From: SZUA-37 sp964472525
Lineage (GTDB): Bacteria; Pseudomonadota; Gammaproteobacteria; UBA6429; Thiohalophilaceae
DNA: 13,143 bases
Direction: 5' to 3'
Assembly: GCA_964472525.1 (NCBI GenBank)
Contig: CAYYLL010000051.1
Span: 1 to 13,143, forward strand
Shown here: piece by piece, positions 13,070 to 13,143 of the stretch
Position numbering within the stretch: position 1 is the first letter of the stretch
Layout of the letters: each line of letters starts with the position of its first letter
Notes under the pieces: generated by a model
Told to the model about the DNA's origin: nothing
Seen by the model: only the letters and a program-made list of their open reading frames with translations
Databases searched by the model: none
Made by a program: the position numbers and the translations under genes

Positions 13070-13143
13070 CTTTTAAACTAAAAATTTGTTAAAATATTAC
13101 TCCAAGAGTATCCCCTATAAAAATACTTATATTATTAAGTTAT

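Overview
The window is an AT-rich accessory region, most likely from a gammaproteobacterium. The protein families (IS21-type transposase, RES/Xre toxin-antitoxin, Phd-type antitoxin, DUF3892-like small protein), the strong AGGAGG ribosome binding sites and the compact coding style fit a Vibrio/Shewanella/Photobacterium-like or enterobacterial host. The sequence alone does not fix the genus. No housekeeping gene, tRNA or rRNA is visible.

Region 1 (1 to about 6.2 kb, all minus strand) is one tightly packed operon of mobile-element genes. In transcription order it holds: a 103-aa protein resembling the N-terminal domain of IstA; a 15-bp perfect hairpin or operator; a complete IS21-type transposase (IstA, D-D-E residues present); its AAA+ helper ATPase (IstB); a 951-aa primase/ATPase-like protein; and a tyrosine recombinase that runs off the left edge. 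The last four genes are joined by 1-4 nt overlaps or short gaps, with Shine-Dalgarno sequences lying inside the upstream gene. They therefore look like one coupled unit and not an IS21 copy inserted beside other genes. A transposase, its ATPase, a replication-like protein and a second, chemically different recombinase in one operon is the main point of interest.

Region 2 (about 6.2-8.1 kb) holds a short plus-strand transcription unit ending in a strong terminator, a small DNA-binding-like regulator (minus, GTG start), a divergent 352-aa protein of unknown function, and a remarkable 180-bp imperfect palindrome. The palindrome carries eight TGGTCA-type motifs placed symmetrically around GCAATTGC. 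A diverged copy of its 27-bp arm element recurs at 12.1 kb.

Region 3 (about 8.1-11.0 kb, minus strand) holds degenerate coding remnants, a RES toxin with a cognate Xre/ParS-type antitoxin (probably a leaderless autoregulated operon), a 62-codon ORF with a weak start, an HTH regulator, a frameshifted gene and a small membrane protein.

Region 4 (11.2-13.1 kb, plus strand) holds a Cro/CI-type regulator, a DUF3892-like protein with a terminator, a Phd/YefM-type antitoxin without a visible toxin, an Xre/MbcA/ParS-like antitoxin without a RES partner, and a compound inverted repeat near the right edge. Together the window reads as a composite island: an active-looking transposition operon next to a defence/stability cargo zone with some decay.
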